A DNA stretch of 64,000 nt, taken from assembly GCA_028281575.1 (NCBI GenBank), contig JANQJP010000046.1:44133-108132 (forward strand), given 5' to 3'. Below are positions 52,402 through 61,594 of this stretch, one piece after another (positions within the stretch are counted from its first letter, which is position 1; each line of letters opens with the position of its first letter). The stretch is from Cellvibrionaceae bacterium (lineage in GTDB: Bacteria; Pseudomonadota; Gammaproteobacteria; Pseudomonadales; Cellvibrionaceae). Made by a program: the position numbers and the translations under genes. Under the pieces are notes generated by a model that was not told the origin of the DNA, did no database searches, and was given only the letters and a program-made list of their open reading frames with translations.

Positions 52402-53624
52402 TGGATGATCGCATTGTCGTCACAGGCATGGGGGTTATTTCCAGCCTGGGTATGCATCTGTCAGAGTTTCAAACGGCCTTATTCGACGGTAAAAATGGCG
52501 TATCAAAGCTTACGCTATTCGACCCTGAGAGTGTTACCAACAACATAGCTGCTGAAATCTGCGGCTATGAAGCACATCACTTTTTTTCCGAAAAAGAACT
52601 GCCTTTTTTTGATCGATATGCTCAATTTGCTTTAATTAGTGCGCGAGAGGCGGTAAGTCACGCTAATTTAAACTTTACCGACAATGATCTCGCCGCACGC
52701 ACAGCCATCCTATTTGGTACAGGTGTTGGCGGCCAGGAAACACAAGACAAAGGCTATCAGCGTTTATATCTGGACAAAGCGAAACGCCTGCATCCGTTTA
52801 CCGTACCTAAATTAATTCCAAGTTCGGCAGCGAGTTTAATTAGCCTGGAATTTGGTGTTACCGGACCCGCTATGGGCATTACCAGCGCTTGCTCATCTTC
52901 CGGCCACGCCGTCGTTCAAGCCGCAATGATGCTCGAAAAGGGGCTCGTGGACGTCGCGATTGTAGGCGGTGCTGAAGCGCCTATAACCTTTGGCTGCGTT
53001 AAAGCCTGGGAAGGCATGCGTGTATTGGCCAAAGACTGTTGCAGACCTTTTTCCAACAAGCGCGGTGGCACGATTTTAGGCGAGGGGGCCGCGAGCCTGA
53101 TTTTGGAGAGAGCCGGGCACGCGGAGCTACGCAATGCGCCTATCATTGCCGAACTCGCGGGCTACGGCATGAGCTCAGACGCCCATCACGCGGTCCAGCC
53201 GTCCGTTGACGGCCCTGCATCGGCGATGCAAAGTGCGCTTCTCAACGCTGAGCTCGAACCTAAAGATATCCAATACATCAACGCTCACGGCACGGGTACA
53301 AATCAAAACGACTCCGTCGAAACCTCAGCGATACACAAGACCTTTGGCGATCACGCGCCAGCACTTGCAGTTTCCTCAACAAAGTCCATGCACGGACACA
53401 CCTTGGGAGCTGCGAGCAGCATAGAAGCTGTAGCGACACTCTGTGCACTTCAGCAACAGCACGCGCCGGCTACAATAAATTACCTTGAGCCCGACCCCAC
53501 CTGCGACCTTGATTACGTACCTAACAGCGCCCGAGCAATGGACATCAAGTACGCTTTATCAAATTCTTTCGCCTTTGGCGGCTTAAACGTATCATTAATT
53601 TTTAGAGGTGTAAGCACGCTCTAG
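52401..53624 (+). CDS. Beta-ketoacyl-ACP synthase II (FabF-like), 407 aa
   Basis: The thiolase-fold condensing enzyme shows the active-site cysteine in ITSACSSSGHAVVQ (near residue 163) and the two histidines in NAHGTGTNQNDSVET (near 296) and TKSMHGHTLGAAS (near 331), the complete C-H-H triad. It elongates acyl-ACP with malonyl-ACP. GTG start at 52401 shares a base with the stop of the ACP gene. It is the last gene of the operon; three bases separate its stop from that of the convergent ABC transporter. Confidence 0.9.
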   Translation: MDDRIVVTGMGVISSLGMHLSEFQTALFDGKNGVSKLTLFDPESVTNNIAAEICGYEAHHFFSEKELPFFDRYAQFALISAREAVSHANLNFTDNDLAARTAILFGTGVGGQETQDKGYQRLYLDKAKRLHPFTVPKLIPSSAASLISLEFGVTGPAMGITSACSSSGHAVVQAAMMLEKGLVDVAIVGGAEAPITFGCVKAWEGMRVLAKDCCRPFSNKRGGTILGEGAASLILERAGHAELRNAPIIAELAGYGMSSDAHHAVQPSVDGPASAMQSALLNAELEPKDIQYINAHGTGTNQNDSVETSAIHKTFGDHAPALAVSSTKSMHGHTLGAASSIEAVATLCALQQQHAPATINYLEPDPTCDLDYVPNSARAMDIKYALSNSFAFGGLNVSLIFRGVSTL

Positions 53625-53627
53625 TCT

Positions 53628-55460
53628 TTATGCAGACTCGGCCAAAAACCCACCCGATTGTCGCGCCCACAATCGCGCGTAAAGACCGTTTTGCTGAATA
53701 AGCTCATCATGACTCCCCTGTTCAACAATTCGCCCTTGATCAACAACGATCAGTCGATCTAATTCAGCGATGGTACTGAGCCGATGAGCAATGGCGATCA
53801 CCGTTTTACCTTCCATGAGGCTGCGCAAGTTTTCCTGGATTGCACTTTCAATCTCAGAATCTAACGCCGAAGTCGCTTCATCCAAAATAAGAATCGGCGC
53901 GTCTTTAAGTAAGACTCTCGAAATCGCAATACGTTGACGTTGACCACCTGATAGCTTGACGCCACGCTCACCAACATGCGCGTCGTAGGCCTTACGGCCC
54001 ATTGCATCTTCCAATCCGCGGATAAAATCGTCGGCCGAGGCCTGTTCTGTCGCGCGGGCAATGTCGTCGTCGGTTGCCTCTGGGCGGCCATACGTTAAAT
54101 TTTCTCGCACAGACCGATGCAGCAACGAGGTATCTTGGGTCACCATACCGATATTGGCGCGCAGACTATCTTGAGTGATATCGCAAATATTTTGACCGTC
54201 AATAAGAATGGCGCCTTCTCGTATATCGTAAAAACGCAAAAGCAGGTTCACTAACGTTGATTTGCCTGCACCAGAACGACCGACAAGCCCGACTTTCTCG
54301 CCAGCGCGGATCGTCAACGAGAAGTCATCGATGACGTTTTCACCATTGCCGTAATCAAAGTTTACGCCGCGGTATTCAATTGCACCCCGGTCAAAGGCCA
54401 AGGGCTTGGCTTCGGCTTTGTCTTGCACAGTTCTGGGAGTCGTGAGGGTGTTCATACCGTCGCGCACTGTGCCCATATTCTCAAACAGCGCAGATACCTC
54501 CCACATTATCCAATGCGACATGCCGTTTAGACGCAGAACCAAGCCCATCGCAGCGGCGATAGCGCCAGTAGAAAGCGCAGAAACCGACCACAACCAGAGC
54601 GATAACACGCCTACGGAAAAAATAAGCAGCGCGCTTGCTGTCCACACGGCCGTCGTCAGCGACGTCGCCAAACGCATTTGTGGATGTACCGTCTGCAAAA
54701 AAGCATGCATTCCGGCGCGGGCATAGTCCGATTCGCGGCGCGAATGAGAAAACAGTTTGACAGTGGAAATATTGGTATAGGTATCGACAATGCGACCCGT
54801 CATATCCGAGCGCGCATCTGCCTGCTTTTGAGATATCTGTGCAAGCTTGGGCAAAAAAATACGCAGCAACACAAGGTAGATGACGAGCCAAATCAGAAAC
54901 GGAATGGCCAGGCGCCAGTCCAGCGCAAAAACAAGCACGACACCACTGACAAAATACACTGCAACGTAAAGAATCACATCCACCAGTTTCATGATGGTCT
55001 CGCGTACAGCGAGCGCAGTTTGCATCACTTTGGTCGCGAGCCGCCCTGCAAATTCGTCCTGAAAATAACCAATGCTATGGCCTAAAAGATAACGATGCGC
55101 TTTCCACCTCACCGCCATCGGGAAATTGCCGAGCAGCGTTTGGTGCATCAACATAGATTGGATCAAAATCGTTATTGGCAACAAAAAAATCGCTGCAGCG
55201 GCCAGCCACAATAAAGTCGCCTCTCCGCCATGAAATAAAGTGCTGGGCTCCTGATGATTGAGCCAATCCACAAACTTACCAATAAAACCGTAAAGCGCTA
55301 CTTCAAGCACCGCTAGCAAACCGGTGAAAAACCCCATTAGCAGGACATACTTTTCCGCGCCCTTGGCATAGTGCCGACAAAATGCCCACATACCTTTCGG
55401 TGGCGTCTGAGGTTCGCTGGGAGGGAAGGGTTCGAGCAAGCGCTCAAAAAAAGAATACAT
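53628..55460 (-). CDS. ABC exporter, fused permease and ATPase, 610 aa
   Basis: The N-terminal part has about six membrane helices (for example VLLMGFFTGLLAVLEVALYGF, VILYVAVYFVSGVVLVFAL, LLIFSVGVLSLWLW). The ATPase domain has Walker A GRSGAGKSTLVNLLL, signature LSGGQRQRIAISR, Walker B ILILDEATSALD and the switch histidine in IAIAHRLSTIA. This is the MsbA/MdlB-like multidrug or lipid exporter class; the substrate is unknown. I place the start at the ATG at 55460; a frame to 55553 adds 31 residues that do not fit the family. Confidence 0.9.
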   Translation of the reverse strand: MYSFFERLLEPFPPSEPQTPPKGMWAFCRHYAKGAEKYVLLMGFFTGLLAVLEVALYGFIGKFVDWLNHQEPSTLFHGGEATLLWLAAAAIFLLPITILIQSMLMHQTLLGNFPMAVRWKAHRYLLGHSIGYFQDEFAGRLATKVMQTALAVRETIMKLVDVILYVAVYFVSGVVLVFALDWRLAIPFLIWLVIYLVLLRIFLPKLAQISQKQADARSDMTGRIVDTYTNISTVKLFSHSRRESDYARAGMHAFLQTVHPQMRLATSLTTAVWTASALLIFSVGVLSLWLWSVSALSTGAIAAAMGLVLRLNGMSHWIMWEVSALFENMGTVRDGMNTLTTPRTVQDKAEAKPLAFDRGAIEYRGVNFDYGNGENVIDDFSLTIRAGEKVGLVGRSGAGKSTLVNLLLRFYDIREGAILIDGQNICDITQDSLRANIGMVTQDTSLLHRSVRENLTYGRPEATDDDIARATEQASADDFIRGLEDAMGRKAYDAHVGERGVKLSGGQRQRIAISRVLLKDAPILILDEATSALDSEIESAIQENLRSLMEGKTVIAIAHRLSTIAELDRLIVVDQGRIVEQGSHDELIQQNGLYARLWARQSGGFLAESA

Positions 55461-55616
55461 ATAAAACGAAATTCCGTATTCCGTAAAACAAGGGTCAGCG
55501 ATTATGACACAATACCGCTGTTCGTTGCGGTTATATAAACTGTGCGAATACAACGCCCGGTTACACGCGTCGCGAATTTCTGCAGTAGTTAGGTTCTTAT
55601 TGAATGAGTTAGATTG

Positions 55617-56024
55617 ATGATAGAAACACTAAAAATCTCTGTCACTGGACAGGGCCTCTTTGCATTTACAGATAAAGTCCATTCGCTCGTCGATCGCAGC
55701 GGTATTCAGGAAGGCTTATGCACGCTGTTTATTCAGCACACATCTGCGAGCCTTTTGATTCAAGAAAATTATGACCCATCAGCGCAACACGATTTGGAAA
55801 ACTGGCTGAACAGACTGGTTCCCGAACGCGACCCGCTCTATACCCACACCCTCGAAGGCGATGACGATATGCCGGCACATATCAAAAGCGCACTGACGGC
55901 AACAAGTTTGTCGATTCCAATATTCGATAAACGTTTAACTTTGGGCACGTGGCAGGGCATATATCTATGGGAACACAGACGGGCACCAGGAGAACGCCGT
56001 ATAGTGGTGCATCTCGGCAATTAA
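55617..56024 (+). CDS. yjbQ: YjbQ/UPF0047 family protein, 135 aa
   Basis: The family blocks are LCTLFIQHTSASLLIQENYDPSAQHDLENWLNRLVPE, HTLEGDDDMPAHIKSALT and LGTWQGIYLWEHRRAPGERRIVV. Some members have thiamin phosphate synthase activity in vitro, but the physiological role is unsettled. The ATG at 55617 is preferred to the TTG just before it. Its end overlaps the convergent 56021-56419 gene by four bases. Confidence 0.88.
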   Translation: MIETLKISVTGQGLFAFTDKVHSLVDRSGIQEGLCTLFIQHTSASLLIQENYDPSAQHDLENWLNRLVPERDPLYTHTLEGDDDMPAHIKSALTATSLSIPIFDKRLTLGTWQGIYLWEHRRAPGERRIVVHLGN

Positions 56025-56419
56025 TTCGTTTTGTCCATCGCGGCATAATCCAAGCTGTAGGCCTGGAAGGCCTCTTCAACATCGTGAAAAATGTCAATTT
56101 GCCAGGGCAGGATGTCACCGAGATGACGGTACCAAGCGACGAGCGAAGTACTGGTGTCGTTGCGCCGCACAATCGATGCATTAATCGCTTTCGGGCAGAT
56201 TCGCGCAACGCCAGTCAAACAACAAATTAGCTCTTGCACCTGCGACGCAGAAATCTCTGTGCGTTCGACCTCCGTCCAATCGCCGATGATGTAACGCACG
56301 CTGTCTAAGCGCTCGTCACCACTTTTCTGCAATGACGCGTTAATCAATTCCTGACCATCGACAAAGCCTAGATATCGTGTGTAAAGCACGCCAGCGAGCG
56401 TCCAGTTATCCTCGATCAC
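56021..56419 (-). CDS. Conserved hypothetical protein, STAS-like length, 132 aa
   Basis: The sequence (GVLYTRYLGFVDGQELINASLQK, then LDSVRYIIGDWTEVERTEIS and a long central helix) resembles a group of small cytoplasmic proteins with a possible STAS/SpoIIAA-like alternation of strand and helix. I cannot name a function. It converges with yjbQ with a four-base overlap of stops. Confidence 0.55.
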   Translation of the reverse strand: MIEDNWTLAGVLYTRYLGFVDGQELINASLQKSGDERLDSVRYIIGDWTEVERTEISASQVQELICCLTGVARICPKAINASIVRRNDTSTSLVAWYRHLGDILPWQIDIFHDVEEAFQAYSLDYAAMDKTN

Positions 56420-56559
56420 GGGTAGCTAAGTTCCAAAACAAGTAAGACCGCTTTCTTTAAAGCGTAGGCAAGCTCACGTGTTTTTCAATTTCAGCCGCTT
56501 TGCATCAGCGCAACCGTATAAACACGCCATTGGCGTTCCATCAAAATTTAGGCCCTTCA

Positions 56560-57198
56560 CTACAAAAAGTAATCGTTGTGAATATTTAATTCCACAGCGA
56601 CATCAACCGCAGCCATACCGGCGTTTTGCGCGGCACTTAAGCCCAATGGGGAATCTTCAAAGACCACACATCGTGCCGGATCGACGCCGAGTAACTTGGC
56701 ACAGCGCAAGAATGTGTCGGGTGACGGCTTCGGATCAGCCACCTGATCGGCACCGACCACTGCCCCAAAAGCATCGAGCAATGCGCATTCATTTAGCACT
56801 GCATGTGCCTCCTGCGTCTGCGCCCCCGTGCCCACCGCCATAGGCTTTTTACCGCGATAGTATCGAACCAGCTCAGCAAGTGCCGTGGGTTTCACATAGT
56901 CAAACATGAGTTCTTTAACGGTTTGCACTTTGAGATCACTGACATCGTTAGGTGTTGCATCGAAATCAATATCAAATTTTTCGAGGACAGCAATCACTGT
57001 CTCCAATGTCGGCACACCAGCGAGAGAACGCATATAGTCACGCTCGACAGGAATACCGTATTGGGTCAGTGCTTTCGTCCAGGCTACCTCGTGTAATTGA
57101 CCACTATCAACAAGGGTGCCATCCATATCGAAAATGAGTGCGTCAAAGTGACCATAGTCGACAGATTTTAGTTTTGATGGGCTCACATACGACTCCAA
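56560..57198 (-). CDS. yqaB: HAD phosphatase, YqaB/beta-phosphoglucomutase-like, 212 aa
   Basis: Motif I is ALIFDMDGTLVDSGQLHEVAW (nucleophile Asp near residue 24), motif II falls in MAVGTGAQTQEAH and motif III/IV in PKPSPDTFLRCAKLLGVDPARCVVFEDSPLGLSAAQNAGM. E. coli YqaB removes phosphate from fructose-1-phosphate and 6-phosphogluconate. The group is hard to separate from beta-phosphoglucomutase by eye, so the symbol is provisional. Confidence 0.8.
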   Translation of the reverse strand: MESYVSPSKLKSVDYGHFDALIFDMDGTLVDSGQLHEVAWTKALTQYGIPVERDYMRSLAGVPTLETVIAVLEKFDIDFDATPNDVSDLKVQTVKELMFDYVKPTALAELVRYYRGKKPMAVGTGAQTQEAHAVLNECALLDAFGAVVGADQVADPKPSPDTFLRCAKLLGVDPARCVVFEDSPLGLSAAQNAGMAAVDVAVELNIHNDYFL

Positions 57199-57357
57199 TT
57201 AGCATGGTGCTGCGCACTATACAGACAGCAACATACCCGCTCAACGACAAACCACTCGATGCCATTGTAAGACCTGCGGCAATATGTCACATCCAAATTC
57301 AGTAGCTAACTGCTAGCATGCGCGCGCAAATATTCTGACACTTGGGGAACGGGAATC

Positions 57358-58428
57358 ATGACAATTTATCGCTCGGTTATTTTCAGTACCTTTCTAGCCC
57401 TGTTGGCAAACACCGGGGTGTGCGACTCAACCGACCATGCTAGCAGCCACGCACCGATTGGCGTGATGGGCGACCACACACACAAAAAAGGCGAAGTCAT
57501 GTTCTCTTATCGCCGCATGCAAATGTCGATGTCGGGAAACCTGCAAGGCAGCGATAACATTTCTGACGATAGCTTGGTGACAAACGTGACCAACCGGTTT
57601 GCCGGCATGCCGGGCATGCCCCCGACTTTGCGCATCGTACCTCAGGATATGGAGACAACAATGGACATGTTCGGTTTGATGTACGCACCGAGCAATAGCG
57701 TCACGCTAATGCTAATGACGCATTATGTCGATAAAGAAATGACCTTAAAAACCTATCAGGGTCCAACAAGCTTAAATGTGCGCGGGGAGTTTACTACTGC
57801 CTCTTCAGGCTGGGGCGACACAAAAATAGCAGCGCTCATCTCCACTCGCAAATCCTCGTCTCACAAGGTCCATTTTAATCTCGGACTAAATCTACCAACA
57901 GGTGCTCTTGATAACCGCGACCGCATATTAACGCCAATGGGTGGCACCCCAGAAGTGCGCTTGCCTTACGCCATGCAATTAGGCTCAGGCACATACGACA
58001 TCGAACCGGGCATTACCTATAACAACTATGGCAGCACCGTGAGCTGGGGCGCACAAGCGAGGTCCGTTATCAGGCTGGGCGAAAACGACGAGGGTTATAC
58101 GCTTGGCGATCAATACTACCTAAGTGGCTGGGCCCAATATTCCTTGAGCCGAGCTGCAAGTGTCGCACTGCGTTTAAGCGGAAAAACCGTTGCAGAAATT
58201 GATGGCGCTGATGCCAATATTATGGGCCCCGTGCAAACCGCCGATCCATCAAATTACGGTGGAGACTTTATCAATCTGTCATTCGGCATAAATTTGCTTG
58301 GCCAACAGGGCTGGGTAAACAAACATCGTCTCGCATTTGAATATACCGTGCCACTTATGCAGGACGTTAATGGCGTACAAATGGAGATGGATACTATGTG
58401 GACACTCGGCTACCAATACGCTTTATAG
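57358..58428 (+). CDS. Outer-membrane beta-barrel, transporter-like protein, 356 aa
   Basis: A signal peptide (MTIYRSVIFSTFLALLANTGVC) is followed by alternating strands with aromatic ends and a final GYQYAL, typical of an outer-membrane barrel. The sequence is rich in methionine and histidine near the N-terminus (HTHKKGEVMFSYRRMQMSMSG, GMPGMPP), as in barrels linked to metal handling. No metal-efflux neighbour is present. Family assignment to the phenol/MetA-pathway-like transporter group is possible but unproven. Confidence 0.7.
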   Translation: MTIYRSVIFSTFLALLANTGVCDSTDHASSHAPIGVMGDHTHKKGEVMFSYRRMQMSMSGNLQGSDNISDDSLVTNVTNRFAGMPGMPPTLRIVPQDMETTMDMFGLMYAPSNSVTLMLMTHYVDKEMTLKTYQGPTSLNVRGEFTTASSGWGDTKIAALISTRKSSSHKVHFNLGLNLPTGALDNRDRILTPMGGTPEVRLPYAMQLGSGTYDIEPGITYNNYGSTVSWGAQARSVIRLGENDEGYTLGDQYYLSGWAQYSLSRAASVALRLSGKTVAEIDGADANIMGPVQTADPSNYGGDFINLSFGINLLGQQGWVNKHRLAFEYTVPLMQDVNGVQMEMDTMWTLGYQYAL

Positions 58429-58445
58429 ACAGTGTAAACAAATAG

Positions 58446-59399
58446 TTAAAAGAAAAACTTCCTGAATTTTTGCAGTTCCGATTGCAGCTCCTCTAATGAC
58501 GCCTGGCGAAATCTTACCGTCTGGCCCGGGCGTCGCTGAGCGAGCTGATAGGTATCCAACTGACTGACACTGCCTAGTCTTGGATAGCCGCCAATCGTCT
58601 GGTGTTCTGCGAGTAAAACAATAGCCTGACCGTCTGCAGGCAATTGCACATCGCCGATGGTTGTTCCCTGCGATACCAGGCTCGTTTTGCTCTGGGCTAT
58701 TTGGAAAGTGGGGCCGTTGAGGCGGACACCCATTTTGTTACTGTTAGGATCAATCGCAAATGCATGGCAAAACAAGGCGTCAAGATCGCCAGCGCTTAGG
58801 TCCTCGCCCTGATGGGCCAGTAGCAATCTAAGCGTTAATTCTTCGTTGAAATTCGGGATACACTGCCAGTGCACCTTGCGTGTGCGCACTTTTTTCTGAG
58901 ATGCGTTATAACGTAACAACGCGCCAGAGGCATAGGGCTCGCCAGCATTTGGTCCAAGCCCCTCACGCAGGGTGATAGATCGGCTACCAAGCCGCTCGGC
59001 TTCGCAAAACCCATGGCGCACAGCTAAATAGCTGTAGACACCTTCCGGCGGTATCGAAATATCAATGCATGTACCCGCCTCAACAAAAAAACTTGCCCAT
59101 CCAGCTATCTTCTCACCATTTATTCGCACATTTACCGCAGCCCCTGTTACGGCGACCTGGGCACTCTGCTCAAATGTCGCTGAAAAATTGCCCAAAGTAA
59201 TTTCCAGCGCACTCGCACTCGGCGCATTGCCCAATAAACGATTAGCCCAAAGCAACGCGTACTTGTCTGCCGCCCCGGCAGGGCTAATCCCAAAGCGCGC
59301 ATACCCCGGGCGCCCGAGATCCTGCAAGGTGCATAACGCACCGGGTTTTTCTATTGTGAGATAGGCGTACTCAGCTTTTTCAGGCATCAAGCTGTCCAC
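58446..59399 (-). CDS. pxpC: 5-oxoprolinase subunit PxpC (KipA-like), 317 aa
   Basis: PxpABC hydrolyse 5-oxoproline to glutamate using ATP. PxpC features include LCTLQDLGRPGYARFGISPAGAADKYALLWANRLLGN, YLAVRHGF, SNKMGVRLNGP and TIGDVQLPADGQAIVLLAEHQTIGGYPRLG. It overlaps the end of pxpB by about 20 bases, as expected for coupled subunits. Length matches the family. Confidence 0.92.
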   Translation of the reverse strand: MDSLMPEKAEYAYLTIEKPGALCTLQDLGRPGYARFGISPAGAADKYALLWANRLLGNAPSASALEITLGNFSATFEQSAQVAVTGAAVNVRINGEKIAGWASFFVEAGTCIDISIPPEGVYSYLAVRHGFCEAERLGSRSITLREGLGPNAGEPYASGALLRYNASQKKVRTRKVHWQCIPNFNEELTLRLLLAHQGEDLSAGDLDALFCHAFAIDPNSNKMGVRLNGPTFQIAQSKTSLVSQGTTIGDVQLPADGQAIVLLAEHQTIGGYPRLGSVSQLDTYQLAQRRPGQTVRFRQASLEELQSELQKFRKFFF

Positions 59400-60081
59400 C
59401 TAGTGCCAAAAATTCAGATTTATCGACGCTTACAAAACGCACTGTCGCACCAACACTAAGTAAACAAAGCGCGTCTTCACGCTGGGCAGATGGATCGAAT
59501 ATTTTCACAGGTGTTCGGCCAATAATATTCCAACCGCCCGGTGTAGCCTGCGGGTAAATGCCCGTTTGATTGGCGGCAATGCCCACAGACCCAGCACTTA
59601 CACGAGAGCGTGGTGTCGCCTTGCGTGGATAACATATTGTTGAATCGAGATAACCCAGGTAGGGAAAACCCGGGCTAAAACCCACGGCGTAAACACAATA
59701 TTCTTTCTCTGCGTGACGTTGCACAATATCTTCTACTGAAAGGCACAAACCCGCCGCGAGCTCCGCCAAATCCAGCCCGGCTTCTGGCCCGTAATAACAG
59801 GGAATGTCGACTATGCGACCTCGTTCTGGTGGCGTTCGATCATCCAGTTGCTCCAATAAATTTCTAATATCTTTTTTTATCTGCTGAGGCAGCATCTGAT
59901 CAAAATCGACGACGACAAGCAAACTGTCATAAGCGGGCACGATATCGACCAAACGATCTGAAAAATTCTCGCGCAGTGAAGTCGCCACAGCGGACACAAG
60001 CGCTGCTGTTTTATCGATGTCGCTTGAAATAAAACGCACAAGAAGTGCGTCTTCACTAACGATGTCTATGGAATACTTCAT
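59380..60081 (-). CDS. pxpB: 5-oxoprolinase subunit PxpB (KipI-like), 233 aa
   Basis: The family blocks DIPCYYGPEAGLDLAELA, HAEKEYCVYAVGFSPGFPYLGYLD, PRSRVSAGSVGIAANQTGIYPQATPGGWNIIGRTP and FDPS are present. I start at the ATG at 60081 (MKYSIDIVSEDALLVRF), which overlaps the 3' end of pxpA by 26 bases; the longer frame to 60144 lies wholly inside pxpA. Confidence 0.93.
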   Translation of the reverse strand: MKYSIDIVSEDALLVRFISSDIDKTAALVSAVATSLRENFSDRLVDIVPAYDSLLVVVDFDQMLPQQIKKDIRNLLEQLDDRTPPERGRIVDIPCYYGPEAGLDLAELAAGLCLSVEDIVQRHAEKEYCVYAVGFSPGFPYLGYLDSTICYPRKATPRSRVSAGSVGIAANQTGIYPQATPGGWNIIGRTPVKIFDPSAQREDALCLLSVGATVRFVSVDKSEFLALGGQLDA

Positions 60082-60790
60082 GAATCGCTTGTGCTGCATC
60101 GAGCGCAAGGTCTGTGTCGCCGTGGACACATAGTGAATCGACACTTAGTGCCAACCAGGTGCCGGAACACGAAAACACCCCGCCACAATCACGAAAACCG
60201 AGCGCCTGCTCCACGATTTGATCGAAGTCCGTATGAACTGCATGAGGCTGTTGGCGAGGAACGAGCGCGCCACTATCGAGATAAGCCCGATCGACAAAAC
60301 CCTCAAACAATAAATTCACGCCATACGTTTGAGCCAACCCTCTGTGTCGCTCGTTGTCCATACGCGCCTGTAACATCAGATCACATTCAAACTCCTGAGC
60401 GAGCTGAAGCAACAGCGTGACGAGGTTCTCACGCGCAAAACAATCCGTATAAAGCGCACCGTGCGCCTTAATATGGCTTAACTTATAAGTGTAGTGTTTA
60501 CAGACATTTTGGAGAGACTGAACTTGAGCCCGCAGGGAACTTAATAAGACATCTCGCGCAATATCGAGGCTTACCCGTCCAAAATTTTCCCTGTCCGGAT
60601 AACTAGGATGCGCACCAACAGCAACCGCATAACGCTTTGCCAGACAAACTGTGCTCGCCATTGAATGTTCGTCGCCCGCGTGCCCGCCACAGGCGATATT
60701 GGCTTGGTCGACAAACGGCATAATCCTGGCGTCAATGCGTTTATCACCCTCACCAAGATCGCTGTTAAGTTTTAAAGCGTGGCCGGTCAA
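60056..60790 (-). CDS. pxpA: 5-oxoprolinase subunit PxpA (LamB/YcsF), 244 aa
   Basis: The start LNSDLGEGDKRIDARIMPFVDQANIACGGHAGDEHSM, with GAHPSYPDRENFGR and YKLSHIKAHGALY, is the YcsF signature; it carries the TIM-barrel-like hydrolase part of 5-oxoprolinase. The order pxpA-pxpB-pxpC on one strand with overlaps is the standard operon. It follows a 74-residue membrane protein gene with a four-base overlap. Confidence 0.93.
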   Translation of the reverse strand: MTGHALKLNSDLGEGDKRIDARIMPFVDQANIACGGHAGDEHSMASTVCLAKRYAVAVGAHPSYPDRENFGRVSLDIARDVLLSSLRAQVQSLQNVCKHYTYKLSHIKAHGALYTDCFARENLVTLLLQLAQEFECDLMLQARMDNERHRGLAQTYGVNLLFEGFVDRAYLDSGALVPRQQPHAVHTDFDQIVEQALGFRDCGGVFSCSGTWLALSVDSLCVHGDTDLALDAAQAIHEVFHRHR

Positions 60791-61011
60791 AGCCCGAGAA
60801 ATATCAAGACCCAGCCGATGGCAGCCATAGCAACAGCAGATCCCGCTTTATCCAGGGCAAAAAGACCATAAAAGTATGCCAGCGGTGGAAGAAACAAGGT
60901 GGTTAAGCCCCACGTATAATCTTCTTTAAACGATAAGAAGAGCATGTACACCCAGCTGCTCAGCAGCAGGATAACGCCAAACGTGATAAGCGATGCAGAA
61001 AGTGGATCCAT
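60787..61011 (-). CDS. Small membrane protein, 74 aa
   Basis: Three hydrophobic stretches (LITFGVILLLSSWVYMLFL, LTTLFLPPLAYFYGLFAL, VAMAAIGWVLIFLGL) fill the protein. Small proteins of this kind occur widely and are unstudied. Its stop overlaps the pxpA start, so it may be the first gene of the pxp operon; a direct role there is not known. Confidence 0.65.
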   Translation of the reverse strand: MDPLSASLITFGVILLLSSWVYMLFLSFKEDYTWGLTTLFLPPLAYFYGLFALDKAGSAVAMAAIGWVLIFLGL

Positions 61012-61108
61012 AGTATTCTCGGGTGTATGTTACTTTTGCGCATGATTCTAGCAGAATGTCATCACAACGCTAAGATTGCGATATAGATGCGCGTTTTCTC
61101 GAGGCTGC

Positions 61109-61546
61109 TTAATTCTCCAGCATAAAAGTAACAGGACCGTCATTCGTCAACGCCACTTGCATATCGGCACCGAACACGCCTGTTTCAACCATGGGATGAC
61201 GTTCGCGCAGCATGCTTACGAACAGGTCAAAGTATTCGCGTGCAAGCTCTGGTGGCGCGGCACACGAGAAGCTTGGACGCAAACCCTTTTTGGTATCTGC
61301 AGCAAGTGTAAACTGCGACACCACAAGCAGGGCACCGCCCACTTGTTTTACATTGAGGTTCATTTTGTCGTCGGCGTCGGAAAACAGCCGATAAGACAGA
61401 ACTTTTTCAGCCATTTTCTCAAGAGACATCGGCTCATCGTGCTTTTGGACTGCGGCAAAAAGCACTAAGCCTGAGCGAATCTCGCCGACAAGCTTCCCGG
61501 CAACGCTAACCGAAGCAGCGCGCGAGCGCTGAATTAATACTTTCAT
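61109..61546 (-). CDS. dtd: D-aminoacyl-tRNA deacylase Dtd, 145 aa
   Basis: Dtd removes D-amino acids (and glycine from tRNA-Ala) mischarged on tRNA. The two signature loops are visible: LLVVSQFTLAADTKKGLRPSF (SQFTL) and LTNDGPVTFMLE (GP motif). N-terminal MKVLIQRSRAASVSV is standard. It follows pip, as in Pseudomonas-type genomes. Confidence 0.96.
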   Translation of the reverse strand: MKVLIQRSRAASVSVAGKLVGEIRSGLVLFAAVQKHDEPMSLEKMAEKVLSYRLFSDADDKMNLNVKQVGGALLVVSQFTLAADTKKGLRPSFSCAAPPELAREYFDLFVSMLRERHPMVETGVFGADMQVALTNDGPVTFMLEN

Positions 61547-61594
61547 TGGATGGGCAAATCACCATTGAGCGGATATCAAGGCGAATATTAAAAC

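Noticed and set aside
48978..53624. Large biosynthetic gene cluster
   Set aside because: Only four lipid genes are functionally linked; there are no modular synthases or tailoring sets.
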